64,000 nt of DNA from Betaproteobacteria bacterium (GTDB lineage Bacteria > Pseudomonadota > Gammaproteobacteria > Burkholderiales > Rhodocyclaceae): the NCBI GenBank assembly GCA_016709965.1, contig JADJLT010000004.1, forward strand, positions 1 to 64,000, in the 5' to 3' direction. The position numbers and the translations under genes are program-made. The notes below the pieces were generated by a model. The model made no database searches and had not been told where the DNA came from. It worked only from the letters and a program-made list of their open reading frames with translations. This document shows, one piece after another, positions 1 to 8,827 of this stretch (within the stretch, counting starts at the first letter, position 1; every line of letters begins with the position of its first letter).

Positions 1-329
1 CGCGCTCCTGACCGTCGCGGGCGTTGCACTAAAGACGGGGTAACCAGGCCGGCCCAGGTCTTCGCGCCGACCTCACCGGAAGAGCGAATCCCCAAGAGGC
101 AAGCGCAGCGCGCAGGGACCGGCACCTGCTGGGGCTGTCGGGGATCTAAGCCGGACGGCCGCGATTCGGCAGAAGCGCGGGGCAGAGCCCACGAGCGCGG
201 CGGCGGACGCCGAGGCCCCCGGAGAGGCTGACCACCTAGCCCGAAGCGCAGGCTAGTCTAGGGCCCTCGCGCTTATTTGCTGCGCAGTAAATATTCCTAT
301 CTGCATATTCGATACAATGCCCATATTTA
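1..329. other. GC-rich stretch without a supported gene
   Basis: No convincing gene is seen. One frame reads ALLTVAGVALKTG and stops at base 44, so the first bases could be the 3' end of a gene lying mostly outside the window. The rest (about 45-240) is rich in Arg, Gly and Pro codons in every frame and looks non-coding or decayed. An AT-richer patch at about 270-330 could hold a promoter for what follows, but no clear -35/-10 pair was found. Confidence 0.4.
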
Positions 330-359
330 TTGGACAGTAAAAGAGGGCTTTGCGCCACG

Positions 360-861
360 ATGATGCTTGAGTCCCCCCTGACCGAACGGCTGTTGATCGC
401 GCGCTTCGTTGATGCCCTGCGGGAGCTTGGTCTACTGCATCGAGCATGCACCGGAGGGGCTCGATTCAGTCGTCGCGGCCTTTGGCCGGGTGCTTGTGGG
501 CAAGCATTCGGCAGTCATACGGGACGGACCCGAAGTCCTCAGACGGCGCTTCGCCAATGATGCGGCGACCGAGGGCTACCGCAAGGACGGGCCGGTTTCG
601 GTGGCAAAGTTCGAGCACGGAGAAGGGCTGGATGTCGAACTGCGCGAGGTCCGGGTGCTCAGGCAGCGCCGGGCCAGTGATCTCATCGACCGGCTGCTCG
701 CCGGCATCGGGTACCCGGCCATGTCGAGCGAATGCCCATCCATGCGACAAGCCCCGACTGCGGCTCTATCCGAACTGCTCGCGACCCCGCCCGGGATGGC
801 TTGTGGGACGTCAACGATCACTCGTCGATGGGCCACGGCAGGCTCACCTGGTGAGCTTGCC
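360..861 (+). pseudogene. Degraded coding region with frameshifts, function unknown
   Basis: Protein-like sequence is spread over different frames. A segment beginning MLESPLTERLLIARFVDAL (from 364) is open in one frame. From about 430 the good sequence continues in another frame (LVYCIEHAPEG, then DGPEVLRRRFANDAATEG and a charged helical stretch to about 710). At about 790-861 a third segment (DGLWDVNDHSSMGHGRL) lies in the first frame and ends at a TGA. The simplest reading is one old gene with at least two frameshifts. An alternative is a genuine 409-939 reading frame (176 aa), whose stop overlaps the ribosome site of the next small gene. The family is not recognised. Confidence 0.3.
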
Positions 862-943
862 GGATGTCAGCATTCAATGGTGATTGGACCGTGGTGCGCG
901 CGGTCCTTCACTATGAATGTGACGCGCGAGGGGAGGTAGGCAG

Positions 944-1243
944 ATGGCATCGATCAAGGGCGTAATGCTATTTCCCCTGGATGCAGAGAGCTACCGCCAC
1001 CACGTGGCGCACAACACCTTCCTCGCCATGGTGAATTCTGGAACCAAGACGCCCGACTCCAGGCTGAAAAGCCCTCTGGCATCAACGTCTCGCTGGTCTC
1101 CAGACCGACATTGTGCGAACGATTGCCGATGGAATTGGCAGAGGACACGATATGAGTCGGTCGGCACTCAACTTGGATGGCATATCGAACTTGAGCCTTA
1201 TCGGGCTGTGGCGACTGCCTTGACAGAAGATCTCCATGCGTAG
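944..1243 (+). CDS. Hypothetical 99-aa protein upstream of the defence-like operon
   Basis: The ATG is preceded by a strong GGGAGGT ribosome site (about 930-937), the best argument that it is translated. The first 26 residues (MASIKGVMLFPLDAESYRHH...) look protein-like. The rest is rich in Arg, Trp and Ser and may be out of frame, so this could be a truncated or frameshifted gene. It ends 27 bases before the GTG of the large GHKL protein and could be the leading gene of that operon. The family is not recognised. Confidence 0.3.
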   Translation: MASIKGVMLFPLDAESYRHHVAHNTFLAMVNSGTKTPDSRLKSPLASTSRWSPDRHCANDCRWNWQRTRYESVGTQLGWHIELEPYRAVATALTEDLHA

Positions 1244-1270
1244 TCGAAACCTTTACGGGAGACGCAAGAA

Positions 1271-4200
1271 GTGACCGGATTCACCACTGACTACGTCAAC
1301 CAGATTGCCATCAATCTGCGCGATCGCTACAGGAGCGGTTTCCCAATCCTGAAGGAGCTCGTGCAGAACGCAGACGACGCCGGCGCAAAGTCCCTGGCGT
1401 TCGGGTTCCACGCTGGCCATGGCGCGGCAGCCGACCACATGCTGCTCAAGGGGCCGGCTCTTTGGGTGTTGAACGATGGGAGGTTCGAGGCAATCGATCG
1501 CCGCGCAATTCGCTCGTTTGGACTGAACGCCAAGGCGGGTGATTCCGGGGCGATCGGGAAGTTCGGTCTCGGCATGAAGAGTGTCTTCCACCTTTGCGAG
1601 AGCTTCTTCTACTTGGCAAGCCATGGAGGAGAGCTAAGCCACGACTTTCTGAACCCGTGGCGTGCGGAAGACTATGACTGCTCGGAGATGCACCAGCAGT
1701 GGGAGACTGTCACAGACCAAGACTTGGGCTGCCTGGCGGCGGTGGCGCGAGCGCAACCCGAGGCGTCCAGCGGCCGAGATTGGTTCCTGTTGTGGGTTCC
1801 ACTGCGGCAGCAATCGCATGTTCCCCGATCAGGTGAACGCCCCATGGCTGCAATCATCGAGCGGTATCCCGGTGAGAACCCCGCCGAGGACCTCGACTTT
1901 TTCTCGGATCCCCGCACCGATCAGCGCATCGGGGGGCTGTTGCCCCTTCTGCGCAACTTGAAGCAAGTGAGGTTTGCTGGGGCGGACATGCGTGAACCGT
2001 TCACGGTGACTCTGGAGTCGCACCCCTCGGATCAACGACTGGATCATGAGACCGACGACGTTCAGATCTCTGGCACTGTCAGGGATGATCGCCCACGCTC
2101 TGAACACATGCACTTCCTGGTTCGCCAGCGCGTCCCGGGTGCCGTTCTGCCCTTTGGCGCGCTACGCGCTACCAAGAGCTGGCCGACGTCAATGGTCATC
2201 ACAAAGGCTGGGACCCGCGAGCCGAGACCCGACAAGGCGGTCGCCGAAGCTGCCGTGATGTTTGCTCATGCGGACAAGCGTGTCGGTCGACTGGACCTGC
2301 AGTGGGCCGTCTTCCTTCCGGCCGAGGAGCAGCGATTCAGCTACGAAGCCTGGATACCCGGGTCTTCGCGGGAATATCGAATCGTCCTGCACGGGCAATT
2401 CTTCGTCGACGCGGGTCGTCGGGGGATCGCCGACATGGACGCTTTGGACAAGCCTTGCGAGGTCTTGCCAGAAAGCCCCTCGCAGCATGTGGTGCTCAGG
2501 CAATGGAACCAGTCATTGGCGCAGCAAGCCGTGCTGCCTGAGTTCCTCCCGGGACTCTCGGAGTACGTCAAATCCGCTGGTCTGAAAGACGACGAGACTG
2601 CTGCGCTGACCCGCGCCATCGTGGAGTGCGCTGCGGCGGGCGATGCGGGGTCGCGCGTCGCGTTTTACCCGACGTTTCAGCAATTCATCTGCAAGCGCTT
2701 TGCCTGGATTCGACGGCTGTCGAAGTCAGGGTCGCGTTGGGAGCTCGTCGAGCCGGCCATTCAACCGGTGTTGTCCTTGCCAGCTCCACCGTTACACGAT
2801 GCCGAGAGACCGTGGCGAGCTCTTCCTGGCCTGGCAGCTTTGAACGGGTATGCGTTTGCTGATGCAGCGGCCCCCTGTCTTGCGATCGGCCACGCCACTT
2901 GGGAGACGGGTCTTCTGCTTCGTGCCCTGAAGGGCATCGATGCGCAGATCCTGAAGAGCGGGACGGACCTCGAATATCTCGCCAACTTCCTGGAGATGGA
3001 GGCTGCGCGGTACGTCCGTACAGGCGACATCCAGGATGCACTGGTCGCCCTCTTGCGAACGTGTCTGCAGGCAGTACGTTTGGTCGATGTCCGCCAACAC
3101 AGGAAGATTTTCAAGCGCATTGTTCAACTGTTGTCGCCCGACCGGATATTCGCATTCGGTCCGCAGGATCATGCGGCCAAAGGGGCAATACCTGAGGCGC
3201 TCTATCGAACGCTTTTGAACGCTTCGACCCGAGCGCTTCCGGTACCTGGCGATCTCGGTCCGGACGGCGTGACCGCGATCACGAGCGATGCAGACCTCGG
3301 TGCCTGGCTGGATGCCATGATGCGGCACGACTTGAGCGAATCGCACTCAGGCGGCGTCACCAAGACTCAACTTCTTGATGCTTCAGAACGCGTCATTCGA
3401 GCAGCTGGCGACGAGGCCAGGCAGATATCGCTACTGCGCCAATGCAGCCGCCTCAAGGTGCTTCGTGCCTACAAAGGCGCGGATGGCGACATCGAGGGCG
3501 TATCTCTGGCGGAATTGACCGAGTCCCATGGTCGCGGCTGGCTCTTCAAGGTTTCCGATCCCAATCGGCCTTTGGGATTCGTCCAGAAACTGGCTCGCGC
3601 CCTCCCCGAGATCCGAGTGTTCGTGGTTCGCTCGACCGTCGCGTCGTATGTGGATGGGGTGAGAGGGGATGGCCTCGGCAGGATACCCAGTTCGGAAGAC
3701 GCCGAGGCGCTGTTGCGCTCAGCGGGTGCACAGGCGACGCCGCCGCTGCTTGGCGACAACTCGCAGCGCGCCGACCTCCTCACGCTGGTGGCAACCGCAA
3801 AACTCGAGGATCCAATCGTCATCCGTGGCGTTCGATACCTGCTGCACGGATCGGCGGATCACTATCTTGGGAGCGATGTGCTCTGGAAGGATCCGGTCGG
3901 GCAGAAGTCGCCCTGGGTCAGGCTATGGCGAATGGTCGATGAGGCGCCGTGGCGTGTGCTGACCGACAGCCTGTGCAGTTCCATACCGGACAAGTGCGCA
4001 CAGCCACTCAACGTCAAGGCTGTCGATGAGACCTCCGTGCTCAATCGACTTCGCGTGTGCAACGACTTCAGCCGGGTCGACGCGACTGAATTCACTTCCG
4101 AGGAGATCGATCTGCTGCTCGGCAGGGTTGTGGAGGAACACGCTTGGATGCGCCTGCCACTTCACAGGGACTTCAGTGGTGACCGCGGTGCGGTGCAGGG

Positions 4201-7200
4201 TGAATGTTTCTTGGGTCGAGATCCTGAACTCCCTGAAGGCCTGACTGTTGGCGTTCGGTTCATCGAACCATCCATCGATTCTGACCATTTGCGGCAGCAG
4301 AACCGATTCCTGCGGTCCTGGGGCGCAACGACCGCCGCGTCGGTCGTCTTGAAAGCAGCGAGCCCCGTTCAGCATTGGCGGTACCTGATGGACCTGTTGG
4401 GCGCGCATCGGACTCTTGCTGAGCGACTGCCGCAGGCCTGGATTGAAGCGGAATGGTTGCCGCTTGAGACCGGTGACGCAATTGCGTTGAACAGTCTCAT
4501 CCGCATAAGCAATCTCGACGCTGAAATCAGAGACCTCGCACGCCGATGTGACTATGCATACGCCGGTCCGGACGACTTGTTCCCCGAACTCCGGGCTCAC
4601 CCCGCCTTCCCGGCACTTCTGGCTCAAGTCAGCAGTGGGGAAGAAGCGTTACCGGTTCTGGGGCAGTTGATGTCCGAGGCCGGCCTCTCGATTGGTCGGG
4701 CAGCACGTTCCGGCTATCGCGATTTGCAGCAATACATGTCCACTTTGGTCTCCATCGACCTTCTGCCGGCATGGGGAATTCTTGAGCGGGTGACGGTCGC
4801 AACCTCGATCGATGCGGTCGAGAAGCATCTGGTGCCCGAGGTTGCCAAACAGCTATCTGCAGACATCTGCCGGAGGACGCTGACCCAGATTCCCGAGCTG
4901 GGACTGAGTGCGCCCGTGCGCGAGGTCTTCGGTATTTACTTGCGTGAATGGCGTGCCAGCGCTCCGGACTCGGAACTCCGCAAGGCGCTTTCGGAACTCC
5001 GGCTGCTGAGCAAGGCCGGAACATGGGTGCACGCCGCCGAACTCGTGGCTGGCGTGCATGGCGTGATGCCTGAGCTTGTCGTGAGCGACGGGCAGTTCGA
5101 ATCCTTGGGCGGAATCGCTGTTGATAATCGTTCGACGCCAACGCTTGAGCCGGCTGACGTGCCGGCCGAAGAGGGCGGCGCTGCGCAGGAGCAACTACTG
5201 CAGTCGCTTGAGGAGTACTTCGAGCCTTTGGTGTCCAGCAGCGTCAAGCCTGCTGCGGGTGCCGTTATCGGTCTCTTCGGAGAACGAGTTGCCTCTCTCG
5301 CGAAGAGTTGGCTCGACCCCATTGCATACGAGGACTATCTCGCCAAACTTGGTTGGCGAGATCCAGGCCACGAGGACGGCTTTGACCGGCGGGTGAAGTG
5401 GATGGGCAACAAGACCCTGGCCCAAGCGCTCAGGACGCTGACGATCCGTCTCGCCGTTTTGAGCGGCAACCATGTGAGCGCGAAGTCGTTGACTGGGGCC
5501 GCAGTGCAGGTTCGGATTGCACCGGTCGATGAGCTCCAGACCTTGTTCGTCATGACGGACCGCTGGCAGGGGGTCACCTGTCGGGTGCATATGCGCCCAG
5601 CGACCGTGCTCCTGGACAAGGAGCCCCAGCAGCAGCGCGACATCCTGATGCGGACGGGGGAATCGCTTCTCAAGGATCTCTATAACCAGCAGCACGCCAA
5701 CCTGTCCGAGCTGTTTGCCCTTGCCGACGAGGCGGATCAGGTCACGCTGGACGTGGCTCGAAGCCTGATCCTGGAAGGGCTTCCGCAGTCCTTGCGTTCA
5801 TTGCCCGGTATCGGAAAGAACAAGAAGTTGGCGCAGGCGCTGGCGAGCCTGGACGCAGCGAGACGCGGTGCCGCCAGCGCCAAGCGGGCGGGCCGTAGCA
5901 GTGCTGGCGCAGCAGCAAATCTTGAAAAAGCGCTCGCGGACCTTGCCGCGCTGGTCGAATCTGACGAAGAAGTACAGGGCGCTGTACTGGCTGGCATCAA
6001 GGCTCGGGTCACGCACAACCAGTACGAGGTGGCCAGCATCCCGTTCGAGGTTTTTCAAAACGCCGATGATGCCGTCATCGAGATGCAGTGTCTGCAGAAG
6101 GCCGACGGACGCCTGGAGTTCGACGCGGAGGCCATCGGCCGCTTCGTCATGCAGTCGTCCGACCAAACGATCCGCTTCGCCCACTGGGGTCGCCCAATCA
6201 ACTACGCTGGTCGTTTGGCCAGCTACAAGGCGGAGTTCGCGAACGACCTCGAACGCATGCTGATGTTGGGTGCGTCGGCGAAGGACGAAGACGAGGGAGT
6301 CACCGGCAAGTTCGGACTTGGATTCAAGAGCGTGTTGCTCGCATCGAGCACGCCTCGCATCTGGAGCGGTGACCTATGCTTTGACGTGGTGGCGGGATGC
6401 CTTCCCCGCAAGTGGAAGGCGAGTTCGGCAACGAAACAGTTCCAGCAAGCGGTGCAGACACCCAGCCAGCGCGCACTGCGTGGAACGCTCATCGAATTGC
6501 CACTCGATTCGCGGGGTGCTGCCGCTGAGGTGACGGAGCGGTTCGCGGCCCTGGCTGGACTTCTGCCAGTCTTCGCACGGAAGCTTCGTTGCGTAGTAGT
6601 CGGTGAGGAGCCTCACACCTGGCAACCCCGGATCCTTCGGCTGGGCAGTGGCAGGCAGATCGAGACCGGATCAGTGGCGCTTCCCGTCGAGGGCGGGCGG
6701 ATCCACTCGGGAATCCTGGTGTTCAGAGCCGCTTCTGGGAGTGTCGTTCTCCGGATTGGAGCAGGCGGTATCGAGGAATTCGACCGCAAAGCGCAACCTG
6801 CTGTACCAGGCTCCTGGGTGACAGCGCCGACCCGCGGAACGCCCGCCCGCGGCGTTCTGTTGAACGCGCCCTTTCAGATCGACACGGGTCGCGCAACGCT
6901 GGCTCTTGGAAAGTCAGCCACCCAGATCAACATGACCCTGACGCTGACACTCGCGAACGAAGTCTCACCGGTCCTGATTGACTTGCAAACCGAGTCGAAG
7001 TCGAACTGGCCTGTACTGGCGGCCGCGTTGGGCTGTTCGAAGTCGGTTTCGCCGGCCGGTTTTTGGTACGGTCTATGGGAGAAGCTCCTCGGCGAGCCTC
7101 CTGAGCAGGATTCTGCGATGGACGTGCGCCTTCTCGACACATTCGCCTGCAGCGTTGTCCGCACTGTCGTTGAGCGGACTGGTCGGATTCCAAACGGACT

Positions 7201-8827
7201 GAAAGGGGACGGTGCAGCCTTGGCCGAGGTCGAGAGTCTCTGCTTGTCGGTCAATCTGGGCTACTTGGCGAACGTCGTCCCCGCTCTGCTCCGGTGGGAA
7301 CTGTTCGTCGACAAGTACCCCGTTGAAGGATGGTGTGCCGACCAAGTTCGCGGATGGCTGCAGCGCTCCGGTTTGGCAGAGGACGAGAGCATTCCGTCGC
7401 TCGGCTTGGCTCAGGTCGTGGGGACTTTCGATTGCGGTCACTTGCCACCGACTGAAGTGGCCAACCTAGCCGAGATCCTCCGTGTCTGGCCAAGCAATCT
7501 GGGCGAGCCCTACAGGTGGCGCGCCGAAATGGCCTCGCTATCACTGCGCTCCCGTGCCGGCACCTGGGTTCCCGCAAAGGCTTTGATTCGAGGACATGGG
7601 CCAGAAGACCAACTCCTGAGCAGATTCGCGCCGGACAAGGCGGTTCTACACCTCGACTACGCCGCTGATTCCCCGGCGTTTCGTATCGTCGAGCAATACC
7701 TGCCCGTCTGGAGCGATGACTCATCCATGCTTGCGGGCTGGTGTATGACGGCCACCGGCGATGACCCCCAGGGCGCTGCCGCCACATGGCTGGCGCGCAA
7801 TATCTACGGCCCCATCATCGAACTGATTCGAGCGCGGCATCACCTGGGCGGATGGCTGTTCGAGTTGACGGAGGATTCATCTGCCTTGAGTGGGCTGTCG
7901 ACAGAAGAAAAGCGACTACTGCTGACCAAGCTCGGGCTGGCGGCGAACGACCAAGAAGACTTTCCTGACCTATCGTCGAGTCTCGACCTGGCCTCGATTC
8001 ATGGCTGGTGGTCTGAGAACGGTACGAAGTGGCTGGCCGAGTTCGACCGCAAATTCTGGCCAGCGAGCGTCGATCGAAATGCCCTCAGAGAAGAAGAGCC
8101 TCACGATAGAACTGCTTGGATGACGCTTTTTAGCATGGGTCTGTTCCGCCGATACGGTCGCGTCACGGACCAGCAGCATCGTGGTTTCCTCGATTTTCTG
8201 GGTAGCAAAGGCTGGTGGCAGACGATCTGCGAGGTGCATCCCGACGTCGGCGCAGAGGCCTGGATGGACATCCTACGGGCCTACGGTGAGGGGCAGCAGA
8301 CTGACACGCTTTTCGAGCTGTGGATGGACAGCTTTCCGAGGCTGTATCGGATTGCTCGATGGCTCGACACCTACGTTCACCTGTTTCAGACGCTGGATCG
8401 CCGCGACTCGAAACTGGCCAAATTTCTGCTGTCGCCAGCGTCGGACCCCAGTCTCAGTGGCTCCGGCATTGAGGCGCCAACCTTGAGCGGCATGCTTAGG
8501 CTGGGCCAGCACCTGGTCATTCGGGAGTTGCTTCGTCTTGAGGTCCTGTCCTCGGATGTTGCGCGCGAACTTGCCTTTGCTCCAACAAGTGCGGTGCTCG
8601 AGCTGATGGCTCGACTTGGGCACACCGATCTCCGGTCCAGCAGCGACATCTACAGTGTCCTGGTGTCAGAGCTAGGCGAGGAGGAGGCGTGCTTTTCGGG
8701 AGCCTATGACATTCCGCTTCAACTCGTTGCGACCAACGAGGCGGCGCGCCGCGAAGCTGAGCGATGGGCAGAGCACGGATCGTTCGTGGAATCCGACGAA
8801 GCCGCAGAACAGGAGGAGCAACTGTGA
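1271..8827 (+). CDS. Giant sacsin-like protein with two GHKL (Hsp90-type) ATPase domains
   Basis: This 2518-residue protein starts at a GTG behind a GGGAGA-like ribosome site. The first GHKL ATPase domain lies at residues 20-200, with N-box ELVQNADDA (29-37), a degenerate DxG region VLNDG (66-70) and glycine-rich lid GAIGKFGLG (93-101). A second ATPase domain lies at about 1585-1720: N-box EVFQNADDA (1593-1601) and GVTGKFGLGFKS (about 1675-1686). The regions between and after them have no motif I can name; about 1510-1560 is Ala/Lys-rich and probably a helical linker. The layout resembles eukaryotic sacsin, where repeated Hsp90-like ATPase modules are set in a very large protein. Its stop overlaps the next start by four bases, so it is translationally coupled to the SNF2 helicase. 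Family knowledge: GHKL ATPases act as ATP-driven clamps in DNA repair (MutL), MORC and restriction-like systems. The role in defence is inferred. Confidence 0.85.
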   Translation: MTGFTTDYVNQIAINLRDRYRSGFPILKELVQNADDAGAKSLAFGFHAGHGAAADHMLLKGPALWVLNDGRFEAIDRRAIRSFGLNAKAGDSGAIGKFGLGMKSVFHLCESFFYLASHGGELSHDFLNPWRAEDYDCSEMHQQWETVTDQDLGCLAAVARAQPEASSGRDWFLLWVPLRQQSHVPRSGERPMAAIIERYPGENPAEDLDFFSDPRTDQRIGGLLPLLRNLKQVRFAGADMREPFTVTLESHPSDQRLDHETDDVQISGTVRDDRPRSEHMHFLVRQRVPGAVLPFGALRATKSWPTSMVITKAGTREPRPDKAVAEAAVMFAHADKRVGRLDLQWAVFLPAEEQRFSYEAWIPGSSREYRIVLHGQFFVDAGRRGIADMDALDKPCEVLPESPSQHVVLRQWNQSLAQQAVLPEFLPGLSEYVKSAGLKDDETAALTRAIVECAAAGDAGSRVAFYPTFQQFICKRFAWIRRLSKSGSRWELVEPAIQPVLSLPAPPLHDAERPWRALPGLAALNGYAFADAAAPCLAIGHATWETGLLLRALKGIDAQILKSGTDLEYLANFLEMEAARYVRTGDIQDALVALLRTCLQAVRLVDVRQHRKIFKRIVQLLSPDRIFAFGPQDHAAKGAIPEALYRTLLNASTRALPVPGDLGPDGVTAITSDADLGAWLDAMMRHDLSESHSGGVTKTQLLDASERVIRAAGDEARQISLLRQCSRLKVLRAYKGADGDIEGVSLAELTESHGRGWLFKVSDPNRPLGFVQKLARALPEIRVFVVRSTVASYVDGVRGDGLGRIPSSEDAEALLRSAGAQATPPLLGDNSQRADLLTLVATAKLEDPIVIRGVRYLLHGSADHYLGSDVLWKDPVGQKSPWVRLWRMVDEAPWRVLTDSLCSSIPDKCAQPLNVKAVDETSVLNRLRVCNDFSRVDATEFTSEEIDLLLGRVVEEHAWMRLPLHRDFSGDRGAVQGECFLGRDPELPEGLTVGVRFIEPSIDSDHLRQQNRFLRSWGATTAASVVLKAASPVQHWRYLMDLLGAHRTLAERLPQAWIEAEWLPLETGDAIALNSLIRISNLDAEIRDLARRCDYAYAGPDDLFPELRAHPAFPALLAQVSSGEEALPVLGQLMSEAGLSIGRAARSGYRDLQQYMSTLVSIDLLPAWGILERVTVATSIDAVEKHLVPEVAKQLSADICRRTLTQIPELGLSAPVREVFGIYLREWRASAPDSELRKALSELRLLSKAGTWVHAAELVAGVHGVMPELVVSDGQFESLGGIAVDNRSTPTLEPADVPAEEGGAAQEQLLQSLEEYFEPLVSSSVKPAAGAVIGLFGERVASLAKSWLDPIAYEDYLAKLGWRDPGHEDGFDRRVKWMGNKTLAQALRTLTIRLAVLSGNHVSAKSLTGAAVQVRIAPVDELQTLFVMTDRWQGVTCRVHMRPATVLLDKEPQQQRDILMRTGESLLKDLYNQQHANLSELFALADEADQVTLDVARSLILEGLPQSLRSLPGIGKNKKLAQALASLDAARRGAASAKRAGRSSAGAAANLEKALADLAALVESDEEVQGAVLAGIKARVTHNQYEVASIPFEVFQNADDAVIEMQCLQKADGRLEFDAEAIGRFVMQSSDQTIRFAHWGRPINYAGRLASYKAEFANDLERMLMLGASAKDEDEGVTGKFGLGFKSVLLASSTPRIWSGDLCFDVVAGCLPRKWKASSATKQFQQAVQTPSQRALRGTLIELPLDSRGAAAEVTERFAALAGLLPVFARKLRCVVVGEEPHTWQPRILRLGSGRQIETGSVALPVEGGRIHSGILVFRAASGSVVLRIGAGGIEEFDRKAQPAVPGSWVTAPTRGTPARGVLLNAPFQIDTGRATLALGKSATQINMTLTLTLANEVSPVLIDLQTESKSNWPVLAAALGCSKSVSPAGFWYGLWEKLLGEPPEQDSAMDVRLLDTFACSVVRTVVERTGRIPNGLKGDGAALAEVESLCLSVNLGYLANVVPALLRWELFVDKYPVEGWCADQVRGWLQRSGLAEDESIPSLGLAQVVGTFDCGHLPPTEVANLAEILRVWPSNLGEPYRWRAEMASLSLRSRAGTWVPAKALIRGHGPEDQLLSRFAPDKAVLHLDYAADSPAFRIVEQYLPVWSDDSSMLAGWCMTATGDDPQGAAATWLARNIYGPIIELIRARHHLGGWLFELTEDSSALSGLSTEEKRLLLTKLGLAANDQEDFPDLSSSLDLASIHGWWSENGTKWLAEFDRKFWPASVDRNALREEEPHDRTAWMTLFSMGLFRRYGRVTDQQHRGFLDFLGSKGWWQTICEVHPDVGAEAWMDILRAYGEGQQTDTLFELWMDSFPRLYRIARWLDTYVHLFQTLDRRDSKLAKFLLSPASDPSLSGSGIEAPTLSGMLRLGQHLVIRELLRLEVLSSDVARELAFAPTSAVLELMARLGHTDLRSSSDIYSVLVSELGEEEACFSGAYDIPLQLVATNEAARREAERWAEHGSFVESDEAAEQEEQL
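8811..8816 (+). promoter_or_regulatory. Strong ribosome binding site fixing the helicase start
   Basis: A perfect AGGAGG lies seven bases before the GTG at 8824. It favours this start over an in-frame ATG at 8764, which lies inside the preceding gene and has no such site. Confidence 0.75.
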
